A stretch of 64,000 bases of DNA, from assembly GCA_946894095.1 (NCBI GenBank), contig OX335658.1, positions 15,305,001-15,369,000 of the forward strand, read 5' to 3'. Source of the stretch: Incurvaria masculella. Taxonomy: Eukaryota > Arthropoda > Insecta > Lepidoptera > Incurvariidae. The translations under genes were made by a program, and so were the position numbers. Position 1 is the stretch's first letter. Each line of letters starts with the position of its first letter. A model generated the notes under the pieces. The model was given only the letters and a program-made list of their open reading frames with translations. It did no database searches and was not told the DNA's origin. Below, piece after piece: positions 10,205 through 23,400 of this stretch.

Positions 10205-10490
10205 GAGTAAGCAAGGACGGGAGAGCTATCTAAATAGCCACTTTTTAGTGATAGCATTAGCTCTGGCCGAACAGTTTGCTTACGAATTAGCTCACTTGAT
10301 GTTTTCGAGTTCCAACGACACGTAAGAAATTCTCGGGATGCTATTTACCGCAACAAACATTATGTTGCACTGCCGAATTCGCGACAAACAAACTACAGTC
10401 AGTGCGTTTACACTAACACTTGGCTACGCTGCCCACGTAGGAATGACTTTCAATTGCTATTCCTTACTCTCGCTGATTGAGAACATGATC
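10205..10490. repeat. Dispersed repeat 'AACGACACGT', copy 1
   Basis: Shares TTCGAGTTCCAACGACACGT, CTCGGGATGCTA and CGAATTCG in order with 20325-20545 and its duplicate at 22660-22880. Intergenic, just after RpS6. Non-coding. Confidence 0.55.
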
Positions 10491-10704
10491 CAAAAATACC
10501 TACTCCCATAAAATTTTATCCTTGACATGGCTGGTGGTATCTCTGTAGGGTGATCTTATGCAAGTGGAGAGGGTTCCACGTTAGTTTTCCAGATGTAGCG
10601 TTTATGTGTATTGTTGCTGTGCTGTTATGTTTCTAGTATTAATATTATAAAATTATCTAGTATAAAATTAATCTCAGCAAAACATAACTTAGGAGCGCAC
10701 AGTC

Positions 10705-10985
10705 TCCGGTTAGTATTATGGTTATGGTTATTATAGATCAGGGTTTCATAATCTTATTTTAGTCATGGACCTCTTGCGAAATTCAAAAAGCATTGTCTAT
10801 CTTCAGGCAATAAATAAGGACGAGTATATAATAACCTAACTAATAACAACCAAAGATTGTGCTTCACACTAGCGGAGTGTACCATCTCTGGTTATAATAT
10901 AGTTGAGTTTATTATATACTGGTCCTTATTTGTCGCCTGAGGAAGAAAGAAGATAATCTATAATAAATTAATAAAATATATGACA
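10705..10985. repeat. Repeat 'GTCCTTATTTGTCGCCTGA' with inverted halves
   Basis: Contains CAGGCAATAAATAAGGAC near 10804 and its reverse-complement-like GTCCTTATTTGTCGCCTG near 10922, each beside AACCAGAGAT/GGTTATAATA blocks. A related single half is at 13831-13935. Likely a foldback element; family unknown. Confidence 0.5.
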
Positions 10986-11175
10986 AATCCGAGTACAGTG
11001 TACCGTCTATGGATGATGAACAATGGATGGAACAATAACAAATAACATACATTTTTCTAAATTAGGATCAATACAAGTGACAGCAGACTGACGTTGGTGG
11101 GTGTGTTTTGAAATATTCCCTCATCCATTGGTATGCCAGCACACCATTAAATGTAACCACTTGAAAATCATAAAT

Positions 11176-11181
11176 TTTATT
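11176..11181 (-). terminator. Poly(A) signal of the minus-strand gene
   Basis: TTTATT on the plus strand is AATAAA on the minus strand, about 150 bases past the stop of the terminal exon at 11327. It supports convergent, tail-to-tail placement with RpS6. Confidence 0.55.
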
Positions 11182-11326
11182 GAATCACGATAAAAATGCC
11201 ATACAAACGAAAATCTCTAACTTCATCAAAATAAATTTATCCTCGTTGACACGTATCAGCTCGGTTCGATTTTGAGGCTGTCTTTAGAGGGTGAAGCGTA
11301 TAGTCCGAAGCCCACGTATTTGGCCA

Positions 11327-11425
11327 TCACTCGAGGTACGACGGGTCTAGTTTCCTCCGTCGCTTCACCAGTGAATGGAGCGTCCATTCAGAATCTTCGT
11401 TGAATGGCTGCTTGTACACGGAAGC
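11327..11425 (-). CDS. Exon I, terminal exon of the minus-strand gene
   Basis: Acceptor GGTTCCACGCAG, then 32 codons reading ASVYKQPFNEDSEW, a basic VKRRRKLDPSYLE end, and TGA. The G+C content is above its surroundings and a poly(A) signal follows. Phase 0 gives this longer reading; phase 1 would stop after 13 codons. Confidence 0.6.
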   Translation of the reverse strand, partial: ASVYKQPFNEDSEWTLHSLVKRRRKLDPSYLE

Positions 11426-14400
11426 CTGCGTGGAACCGAAAACATACAGGTGATGGTTTAATTTGTGCCATCATGGCCACGTTTTTTTAAATGTCCAAAA
11501 TAGAATGTGATGATTTTGACAAAAATAACGCGCCTGTATTATTGTACCAGCTAATTGGTTTGTTGTAAGGCTCATGTCAAACGGCAAACTGAAGGAAAGG
11601 GGTTTTATTTAGCTGGGTTGCCTAATATGTAAGAGCAATAAATAATATTAAGGTGGCCCAACCCGGCGGGACTAAATCATTCACGGGCACGGTACAATAC
11701 CGTGCTGTTGCACTCTGGGACCTTCTCTGTTTCAAAGAATAAGACAGGCTCCATGATGAGGAAGATGCAACATGTCCACAAAAAAGACAATGTGCATAGT
11801 GTATGATTTGGTAAGATTTACGAAAATTTTAATTTCAAAACGACTTATAGCTAAAAGTAAACTACGACCGCTGTAGTAAAAAATCTAACAAAAACCAAAA
11901 AGATTATAAATCTTGATTAAACAAGCTATGTCTGATGACTAATATTTTTAAGATGTTCTTAATTACCATATATCCACCTCCAAAGTTATTGTATAAAACG
12001 CGCGAATAATTCGAACTTTCGGACCTTATAACTTAGAAACCAAACACAATTTTACAATGCCAATGGTCATCAGACATCAAGTTCGATCAATTAAAGCTAT
12101 TTTGAGCAAAATTTTGGATCTCTGACAAGAAATATGGGCGTGATCTTTCCCCTTTTGTATGGGGAGATGAGCGGACCTTAAGTTAAAAATTCCCTTGGTT
12201 TGCTGTTTGATAATAGTTAAGGTGGCCCAACCCGCTCATCTCCCCATACAAAAGGGGAAAGAAGATCACGCCCATATTTCTTGTCAGAGATCCAAAATTT
12301 TGCTCAAAATAGTTTTATTTGATCGAACTAGATGTCTGATGACCACTGGCATTGTAAAATTGTGTTTGGTTTCTAAATTATAAGGTCCGAAAGTTTGAAT
12401 TGTTTGCGCGTTTTATACAATAACTTTGGAGGTGGATTACGCAATGATAAAGTAAGAACATCTTAAAAAGATTAGTCATCAGACATAGCTTATTTAATCA
12501 AGATTTATAATCTATATGGTTTTTGTTAGATTTTTTACTACAGCGGTCGTGTTTTACTTTTAGCTATAAGTCGTTTTGAAATTAAAATTTTCGTAAATCT
12601 TACCAATTCATACACTATGCACATTGTCTTTTTTGTGGACAGGTTGCATCTTCCTGATCACGGAGCCTGTCTTATTCTTAGAAACAGAGATGGTCCCAGA
12701 GCGCAACAGCACGGTTTTGTATCGTGCCCGCAAATGAGTTGAGGCCGCCGGGTTGGGCCACCTTAACAGATACTATTGGCTCCTACAATAATAAAGGATC
12801 TCAAATCAACGAGGCCTGAGTGCGGTATGTTCTGCATGGGTGACCGATTTTAACCGATGGTCGTGGACCAGATTCCTCGTAAAACTTCCTTACCTTCATT
12901 AAACCTAGCTTGCTTCAAGAAAATTTGTAATTTTTACTACAGCATTCGTGATTTACTTTTAGCTATAAGTCGTTATATAATTAAAATTTTCCAAATCAAA
13001 CACTATGCGCATTGTCTGCGTTGTGGACATGTTGTATCCCCATCACGGAGCCTGTCTTTTTCTTTGAAAAAGAGAAGGTCCCAGAGCGCAATAGCACGAT
13101 TTTGTACCATGCTTGCGAATGAGTTAGTTCCGTGGGGAAGAGCCACCATCGATTAAATAACAAAAGAGTTGTCGAATGTGGAAATAACTAACAGTTTTCC
13201 TGGCTATGTGATGCAACTCTTCCTTAATCTTTTCGTCGTCATCTTCCTGTAAGTAAATAATGACACATTCACCGAGATTCTCGAGAGAAGGTAACACAAG
13301 AGGACGCTAGATAACTGCAGTGCAATAAATAAGATGAAACCTAAGGTAACGAAAGCAAAATGATTGTAAAACAAAGAAGTCCCTTCAGAATCTACAGATG
13401 TTGCAAGGGCCATTACATAAAATTTGGGAAATGATTATTGGGATTGAAATATTATAAACAATATTGTTAATTTTTTTTTATTTCCTTTTCTCTTGGAAAC
13501 ACATGAGAATTACGTAGGCGAAATTAACGTACGGGTGTTGAAACGACACCCTACATAATTCGAAATTTTTTTGGGCTTAAACATATTTGATAAGTTTCTA
13601 TACCTATTTAATTGATACAGCATTACCGTTATCTCATTAATTTGAGATTCAACGACATTGAAGCATCGGGAAATATTTGCTTATTTTTGCACCTTAAATC
13701 GCCTCCCATTGTTATTGCATCGTCGATGTATTCCATAGTCAACGCCGTTGACAACACCTGGATGTCAATTCTCGACACTAGTGACTTTCCAATGTTAATT
13801 GTTCAACGACGTTGGCAAGTGTAAATTCTCTGGTTAGTGAAATCTGTCGTCCTTATTTTTCGCCTGAAGAAGAAAGAAGAGAGATCTTCAATTACCATAA
13901 CTATAATACTAACCAGAGATTGTGCACTCTATCCAATGTTTCAGATTCACCCCAAGAATATTCGTAGACCACTTTCAACTTAATCTTACAAATCGCGAGG
14001 TCTGGAAACCCTGATAAAAGTATTTACCAACCATCTCACTTTCCACATCGGCGTTTAGTTCGATCAGCCGACACTCTTGGTCGAGGTCGGCCGAGTTGCT
14101 GATGCGTTTCGTAGCGATCCCCTGCACCAGGCCGTGGTGGTACTTGTTCAAGCAGACCGTTTCAGGTTTGTTCGCGAGCAGAGCCCGGACTGGACACATT
14201 CTGTTTGACCACATCGCGAACTGGAACGCAGAAAAATGAGTGTAAGTATTGGTAGAGAGATGTTATTACCAGAGATTCCGTCAGAATATTTGGTTATTAC
14301 AGATGTATACAGCGTTACCTCCAGCTATACGAACATAAATACGGTGTGCAGAAACAAGCAGACTGAATCATAAGTCCGCTAATAGATAAGTCCACTTTCG

Positions 14401-17400
14401 AGACTCAGCGTTATGAGATTTTAGTAAAATGTTGTGTTTCCGGAGTTATCTCAGCGCTAACGCTCGAATTATCTATTAGCCATCGATACTATTGGCGGAC
14501 TCAAGCTTCAGAGCAGGGGGTGATTCTGTGCACGAAACTGAACATATTTTGTTTAAAGACTAAAAATTATCCTTCCCATGCATGTAGATACCAACGAACA
14601 CAATATATGAGGAGGATGAACTAAAATAAAAATTAAACTAGATAGGTATACTATTTTTTTCTGAAACCAAATTATCAGAATACCTATTTATAAGCGAGGT
14701 TTTGAGTAGGATAGTCGACAGTAATAAAGTTCCAATGATCTTTGTTGCATCCTACGTAAATCGTACTCCTATGAAGTAAGATTCAACAGGGCAGTTCTAT
14801 AGGGTAGCCTTATTAACTCGAATGCGTGACGCCTGTGTTCATAGCCTGCTGTATTGTTTAAACACAAAACAATACAGCAGGCTATGCTGTGTTAGATCAT
14901 CGAGGTAAAGCAATCCAGAGCACTCGTCGGGTTCTAGATCCATGCAAATATTTGAGGCTGGCAGTGGTTTTGATTCCACGCAATTACTAGGTGATAAGGA
15001 TAAACCCGCCAGGTGGTAGCATCGCATTGTATGACATTCTCAATATTTGTTTTCATAAACGGCCGTGAAAGTGGGGGAAGAGGGGGGTAAACATTACCCC
15101 CCTAAAATCGGTAAGAGAGGGGCACGCCCTTGAATGAAAGGATGACCTCCGACCAAAAACCGGCCAAGCGCGAGTCAGACTTGCACACAAAGGGTTCCGT
15201 ACCATCGTACAAGATTAAACACAAAAAAATCACGTTTTTTGTATGGGACCCCCCTTTAATTTTTTTATTTTTTTTGTTTTACCAATTTTTTGTTATAGCG
15301 GCAAAATAAATACACACTCCGTGAAAATTTCAGCTGCCTACCTATTACGGTTCACGAGACACAGCCCTGTGACGGACGGACGGACGGACGGACAGCGGAG
15401 GCTTGGTAATATAATAGGGTTCCGTTTTCACCCTTTGGGTACGGAACCCTAAAAATGAGGAGATACGCCATCTAGCGCGCCTACACCCCAATTAAAAAAT
15501 TACCAACCCAACTTAAATATGTAAACATAGTCACAGAATAAGTAGACATAGTCGCAGGCGTATTGGAGGGTTTGTGTGGGTAGGAACTAACTTGACGAAC
15601 GCTTTTTAGAGTATAATCGTGCGTTTTGGCGTGGATGTTTTGAATTGTGGCATACGACGCGATTCCCATCGATATTCCACATTCCTGTACAATTATATGG
15701 TCAAATTGGCCATACGGCCGAGTCGTGGTATCGGCCGTATGCTACTTCTCCAGTAGGGGGTTGAGCAAAGGATTTTGCCCCCCTCCACCCGTCATGGAGT
15801 ACTTCGCGGTCGCTGTCTTCAATTTGGTTCAATGTAGGTAGGGGTCATATAAAGGGACGGTCCTTGCATTATACCTACCATGTCCAATTTCTATAAAAGA
15901 GTGCGCTTATTGAAACATCTTAGAGAAAATGTGTTCTGATTTCACCTCTCGAACTGTCTTCAATATTCTCTTAGGTTTCTCACTTTATTGATTTTGACGT
16001 AATCCGTTTCTAGTTTTGTTCTCTCACCATTACCTTTTTTTAAATTCTTCCCTCCAAAGTTAACAGTGTGATAGGAGAAACGAAAAAATTGTTGTTTATT
16101 TCTATGAAGTAAAACAGTGGTCTTTAATGTCTTTTGGTTTTCGTCTTTCAGCTTATAATTGGTAGCGGTATTTTCCATTGCGATTGTTCCAGAATTTCTA
16201 TAAAACAAAAGGGCAAAGATGTCACTTGATATTATTAAAAAAATTGTTGAATTATTCTTTCGGGTATTGCAAATGAAAGTATTTGAGAATTTCTCTGATG
16301 TAATCGTACCATTGAATTCATGGATAGTTGTGGCTTAAGTTTAACATTTCTTGCTAATAAATTGACGAACCGGTTCATCCAATCTTGTAGCATGCAGTTA
16401 GTATCAGATTTGTTTTCAAACCAGGGGGTGTAGTAACATTTCAATGCACCTATTATGTTCTTAGTCTTTATAAGCTCTATTCTTAAAAAATCACCTTCAC
16501 TCATTTTAAAATGTATCTCACTAATGTTTGTGTGAAAGTTGACAGTCTTTGATGAAGATTGAATTCATACCTTGGATTACGGAGTTGACTTCCGAGTGGC
16601 ATTTGATGGTTTTGTGATAGTATTTCGGGCTAGGCTTCAGTTTCGTTCGTAGCTTTCTTATTTAAATGCCCCTTTAAAAATATTGATCTTGGTATACAGG
16701 CGGCTGAAGTGTTGTTAAGAGCAGTTTCGATTGCATTGGCTATATTTTTAGCGTTCGTGTTTCATTTTTCACATTTTTCCAATATGTTTAATAGCATTGG
16801 CCAAATACTGCAAATTTGTTCTGGTAATGTTGAAAAACAAAGCTTATGGCTCGATTTATAACGTAGTCTACCTTGAACATTCATCAAGCCGAGGGAAAAC
16901 GTTTCTTCGAGCTCATCCAGTTTAGATTTCATGATTACATCAAAATCCACAATAATGTTCTTGACAGGTACTTCAAGACTAAGTTGACTTCTACCCAACA
17001 TCTTTAAAATTACTTTCTGTGAACATTCGTTAAACCCAGGAAAAGCTTTGACAGCCTTTGAACTATCTCCTTCACCTATCTTCGGTGCATGCGATGTGGT
17101 AGGCGATTGTAGAGGTGCGATATTGTGTCTTCTGAGAATTTTCTTCTTTGATTTAAGAATGCATAATTTTGGCTCAGCACTTTCTTTTTGTAGAGATTTG
17201 GGTATAAAGTTTTCTGGAACTGTACTTGACTCTGTAAAAATGTTTTGTTAAAATAGCAATAAACTGTAAAATATTACCTACGTATACTCGCAGTGTTCAA
17301 AAACAATTGTAAAAATTTCTGGGCTTTCCGCTTAAATAGCGCTATAAATAAAAAAAAAAAACGCCTTTAATCACACTTCATACGGCTGCTAAAGGTCAAA

Positions 17401-20400
17401 AATAAATTCATAATATTATAGGTACCTGTTATACCTATCACAGGTTTCTGGAAGCCTTTTTTCCTTTTCGTGAATGCCCAGCGCTTTCTAAAAGGGTAAT
17501 TTTCAGTTTTTATTTTTTGTTTATTTTCCCATTGGTCGTAATTGTGAAACTGATAACTCAGAACACGTTCAATTTTAGAATTTATTTCCTCTTTAGATTT
17601 AGTCAAACAACTGTTTAATTTAGAATATTTTGTTCTTATTTCTTTGGCACATGCCGATGGATTTATTTTATTCATAGCTGTATGAGCGATATCGAAACCA
17701 TCTAAATTAGAAAGCACTTGAGGATCTATATCTTCAGATTGTACTAAATATGCTTTTGTCTTTTGAAAAATGGTCGCTGGGCTCGTTTTTGACGAAATTA
17801 ATGGTTCAATGAAATATTTCTTAATAATTTCTTTTCGGCTTTTAAAAATCGAGTTTTGTTTTCCGGTTTTACCATTTTTATAATCTCTAAAGGGAGAGCT
17901 GATGTCTTTATTGAGCTGCTTGAAGGAATCTGTAAATAGGAAGATAATTACAACGAAAAATAAGGTCACCTTAGCCAAGTAATGTTTTGTTTATTGTTAG
18001 TCTGATATTTCAACATATTTCTGAGAATTATTTTGGTTGAGCTGCAATCGAATAACAATTGGAGAACAGTTTTGTTGATAATATATGTAAAAAAAATACT
18101 CGGTACTTTTTTAAAATGATTGCTTGAACGATGTATTCCAGTTATGGGGTTCTTAAAAATGTAATAATTGCGGGTTTTTTTGGTTACAATCGCAGTTCTG
18201 TAATTTTTTAACGAATCTCTGCAAATCTTAAATTACACCAAATTATTCTTAAAAATTGCCCGTCAGGAATCTCCTTTCCTTTGAGCACAACTTTATTTAA
18301 CTGGATGATAGCAAGAATAATTTTAGCCTTCTATTTCGATTAATCGAACCGGGTGGGTGGATCATTGTAGGAAATGGTTTTTTAATTATGTTAGTCCGAC
18401 AGTCTTGGTTGATATGTCTTAATCTCGTTTACCGTTTTTTGCTATTTTCAATTTTCAGAGAACAAAAAATGTTTTATTAATTTAATAACGAATGAATTAA
18501 ATGAATATTGAGATGATTTCATTTTTAAAAATGTATTTGTGGTTATCTTGAGCTTTATTTTGTTTATTAACGAAATATCTAAGTTTAAATTTTGATATCT
18601 TTAATTCAAAGTTAATTTGTAAATTAATTTGTTAGTAAATTTGTTCAACATTTACTTTATAAAAAAAATATATAGGTGTGTATGTATACAAATACGGCTT
18701 ACCAATATTAGATATTCCACTTCTTTTAAATTGATCATTGCAGCTCTTATACCTATTATTAAATATATTTTCATCGATACGAGTATCTTTGGATTTGACT
18801 ATGGTAATATCTGTCATGTTTCCACAGTCATAAAAGTAGCGATTTTCTATTTGATTTAAAGTTTCTCTGACCTTCGCTTTAATGTTTTCTTTGGATCGTG
18901 ACAATTTATTGTAATTATTGGATGAACCTGGTTGCAAAAATGGTTTGGCCTTAGTAAAGTTAAGGCTTAGGTCTAGATCTTTATTTTTTATGATTTCAGC
19001 TGCATCCATTTTATTAATGGCTTTTCTATTGGCAGACAACACATGTGCATCTGATGGGGATTGGTTTATGGAGTTAAATGCATGTTGCTTTTTAATCGCT
19101 TGAAACTCCACATCTTCAGTAGTTTCTTTGGAATCTTTTCCACGGTTTGCTTCTGGACCTTTATTTTCATCGATCGTACTGATTTCAAAGTCTTTATGAT
19201 TCCGAAAAATTACTTTTAATTCCTTAATTTGGTCGTGTTCGCTTAAGGTCGGATTTTTAGGATTACACTTTCTTCGAATGGACGACCTTGGTAAATTTTT
19301 TCGTTGGAATCTTGGTGTTGGTATTTTGAAAGTTTTGTGAACTTCTGTCTTATCTTGTCTTGCTAGTAAATTCAAGTATTTGTTTGGCTTTAAGTTGTCA
19401 TTATTATAATTAGTTGACCAACCAATCATGTACTGCCAGATACCTCGCATATTGGAGAATTGTGGGGCTACATACTTTGGGACTTTTATAGTAGAGCATA
19501 CATCTTTTCCCAGAATGACAATGGGAAATCTTAAATTTGGACAATTCATTTCATACTTCCTGAAAGGTTTTCTGTTTCTTACTATTTCTTCCTGAAGTTT
19601 TTTGGAAAATGATAATCCCTTACATTTATTGGTAACTTTTTTAAAGTTTGTTATTTGGCTTGAGTTCTGTAATCTGGAACTTGCAATGTTTCTTCTAGCT
19701 CCTAAAATAAAATTAATGGTTATATACGAGTCACACAACCGCAACCCGGGGGAATTGGAGGATGATAGGCAGCTTTGACTCTGGCCAAATCGATTTCCAG
19801 AACCTCGTCGAGATTAACGGGAGAAAGACAAATGCGAGGGTATTTAGTGGGATGGGGTACAACTTTGCATTTTGACGACCACATTGAAATGTTCGGTGTC
19901 GATCTGATAAAAATTCCAATCTCCACCTAGGACACCATATCGTGAATAAAGTTTTTTTTGTGACTGGACGTGTATTAGCCAATAGAATACCCACCTCATT
20001 TTTAGTGCAACATACCGCATTTCCGAAGGAATAAGCTGCCATGCCAGGACCTTTCCTTTATGAGCACGGCTGGGATCTCAATCTACTTTCAATTTTACAT
20101 GGATCCCGAACCATGGAACACCCCGCCTTCGTTACAAAATGCACTTACCCAACTCAGAAACAGAAATAAAGTACCTAGGGCATGAACGGGGCGGGGATTT
20201 GAACCCTGTGGGGCGGAAGGTAAGTCTACCTATTCCTGAGCCGCTCAAAATCTAACCTTACTTAAAAATCTGAATTTCATTTCAGATTGCGTCAGTATTT
20301 ATGCTGCTCTTGACGTTCAAAAATGGGATCGCCGGCGAGTGAGTTCACTATGAATTCATTCACTACTGATGTTCTCGAGTTCGAACGACACGTATTAGGA

Positions 20401-23400
20401 ACATGTACGAACTTCTCAGGATACTAATTAGTGCAACGAACATTCGATGCTGCGCGTCCCGAATTCGTAAGCGAAGAAACGCTGCCGCTATGAGAATGAG
20501 TTTCGATCGCTACTCCCGCCCTTCCATGCTCGCTTGCCGTAGTCAGTATTTATTTGTTTACTATAAAATACATAGATTACATTTTAGCATAACTCACCAT
20601 GGCCTATCTTATCAAGTGCAGATTGTTTGGTTTGGTAACATATTTCATTATTGTTGGATTCTTTGACAGCACTTCTGGTCAAACTTATTCCACTATGAAT
20701 TGTTTGAGGGTTTTTAATATTAATTGAATTATCCTCATAACATTGTTTCTTAACCACAGTATAGATTCTTTCGTTTGCAAGTCGGTTGGCGTTATTACAC
20801 ATCCACTCGTGTGTACGATTAGGATGACCTAGGTCTGGTTGCTCATCAAATTTTACAACTGTAATACATCTTTCGCTTGAAGTAGATGTTCCTGTAACTT
20901 TCTGATTCTCTATTTCATTACTTTTGGAAGTCATCATTCTGAAATGAAATGTCAGTATTTTTTATTGGTTTCCACAAGTACTATACCTATTACTAATAAA
21001 ATAATCCAATACATACGAACCGAGCGTTTTTTCTTCGTTTACAATGCTTGTGCTTTTTTGGTCTCGAATCAAAGATGATATCGTCTGAAATATTTTGACA
21101 AGTTCTGTTGCACTGACTTTTGTTAATTTCTCTGATGAGATTCCACACATCACGAGAGCTCAGCTTCCTTTCCGGGGTCATAGTCCTCGATATTACGTAA
21201 CTATTTCCTCGAGCCAGTTTTCCTTTGTTAGTATTCTTTCCTCTTTGCAAGCCTTTCAGTTTGATGCCATCCTCTTTAGAATACTGATGAATTCTAGTTG
21301 TTATTTTCGCTTTCTCATGCCGTGAGTTATGCATCAGCCTGGTCGTTTTGGTTCGGTTGGGATTGCATATTTCGATTCCATCGTTACAGTTGTGACTTGG
21401 CGGGGGCTCACACGGAGCTGATGGCAATGTCAGTACTGACTTTTTCATCTTATTTGTTTTCAGTTTCCCGTTTGCACTAGTATTTGATGTTTTGGCACGT
21501 TTCAGTTCAGCGGCAACATTCCGATAGTTTCGCTTATTGTATAAGTGGGATGTCACATGTATGCCTTCTGGGGATAGGTATGGAGATCTTGGTAAAGAAA
21601 CAACACTTTGCTCAATTTTTTTATGAAAACTTTGAAATAATTTAGTTTCGTCTCGATTTTGCTTACATGTACGTTCTAAATCTTTGGCTTGTCTTGCTAG
21701 TAAATTCAAGTATTTGTTTGGCTTTAAGTTGTCATTATTATAATTAGTTGACCAACCAATCATGTACTGCCAGATACCTCGCATATTGGAGAATTGTGGG
21801 GCTACATACTTTGGGACTTTTATAGTAGAGCATACATCTTTTCCCAGAATGACAATGGGAAATCTTAAATTTGGACAATTCATTTCATACTTCCTGAAAA
21901 GTTTTCTGTTTCTTACTATTTCTTCCTGAAGTTTTTTGGAAAATGATAATCCCTTACATTTATTGGTAACTTTTTTAAAGTTTGTTATTTGGCTTGAGTT
22001 CTGTAATCTGGAACTTGCAATGTTTCTTCTAGCTCCTAAAATAAAATTAATGGTTATATACGAGTCACACAACCGCAACCCGGGGGAATTGGAGGATGAT
22101 AGGCAGCTTTGACTCTGGCCAAATCGATTTCCAGAACCTCGTCGAGATTAACGGGAGAAAGACAAATGCGAGGGTATTTAGTGGGATGGGGTACAACTTT
22201 GCATTTTGACGACCACATTGAAATGTTCGGTGTCGATCTGATAAAAATTCCAATCTCCACCTAGGACACCATATCGTGAATAAAGTTTTTTTTGTGACTG
22301 GACGTGTATTAGCCAATAGAATACCCACCTCATTTTTAGTGCAACATACCGCATTTCCGAAGGAATAAGCTGCCATGCCAGGACCTTTCCTTTATGAGCA
22401 CGGCTGGGATCTCAATCTACTTTCAATTTTACATGGATCCCGAACCATGGAACACCCCGCCTTCGTTACAAAATGCACTTACCCAACTCAGAAACAGAAA
22501 TAAAGTACCTAGGGCATGAACGGGGCGGGGATTTGAACCCTGTGGGGCGGAAGGTAAGTCTACCTATTCCTGAGCCGCTCAAAATCTAACCTTACTTAAA
22601 AATCTGAATTTCATTTCAGATTGCGTCAGTATTTATGCTGCTCTTGACGTTCAAAAATGGGATCGCCGGCGAGTGAGTTCACTATGAATTCATTCACTAC
22701 TGATGTTCTCGAGTTCGAACGACACGTATTAGGAACATGTACGAACTTCTCAGGATACTAATTAGTGCAACGAACATTCGATGCTGCGCGTCCCGAATTC
22801 GTAAGCGAAGAAACGCTGCCGCTATGAGAATGAGTTTCGATCGCTACTCCCGCCCTTCCATGCTCGCTTGCCGTAGTCAGTATTTATTTGTTTACTATAA
22901 AATACATAGATTACATTTTAGCATAACTCACCATGGCCTATCTTATCAAGTGCAGATTGTTTGGTTTGGTAACATATTTCACTATTGTTGGATTCTTTGA
23001 CAGCACTTCTGGTCAAACTTATTCCACTATGAATTGTTGTGAGGGTTTTTAATATTAATTGAATTATCCTCATAACATTGTTTCTTAACCACAGTATAGA
23101 TTCTTTCGTTTGCAAGTCGGTTGGCGTTATTACACATCCACTCGTGTGTACGATTAGGATGACCTAGGTCTGGTTGCTCATCAAATTTTACAACTGTAAT
23201 ACATCTTTCGCTTGAAGTAGATGTTCCTGTAACTTTCTGATTCTCTATTTCATTACTTTTGGAAGTCATCATTCTGAAATGAAATGTCAGTATTTTTTAT
23301 TGGTTTCCACAAGTAATATACCTATTACTAATAAAATAATCCAATACATACGAACCGAGCGTTTTTTCTTCGTTTACAATGCTTGTGCTTTTTTGGTCTC

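Larger units (their letters stand above)
19354..21687. repeat. 2,334-bp tandem duplication, unit 1
   Basis: Nearly identical (about four differences seen) to 21688-24022. It holds the first part of exon B, an intron with a SINE fragment, exon C1 and most of exon A. The junctions share the 5-bp microhomology CTTGT (19354-19358, 21688-21692, 24023-24027), typical of replication-slippage or end-joining duplication. Confidence 0.92.

Noticed and set aside
20403..20666. 87-codon plus-strand frame, present twice (also 22737-23000)
   Set aside because: Antisense to the dispersed repeat and exon C; duplicated only because the whole unit is duplicated.
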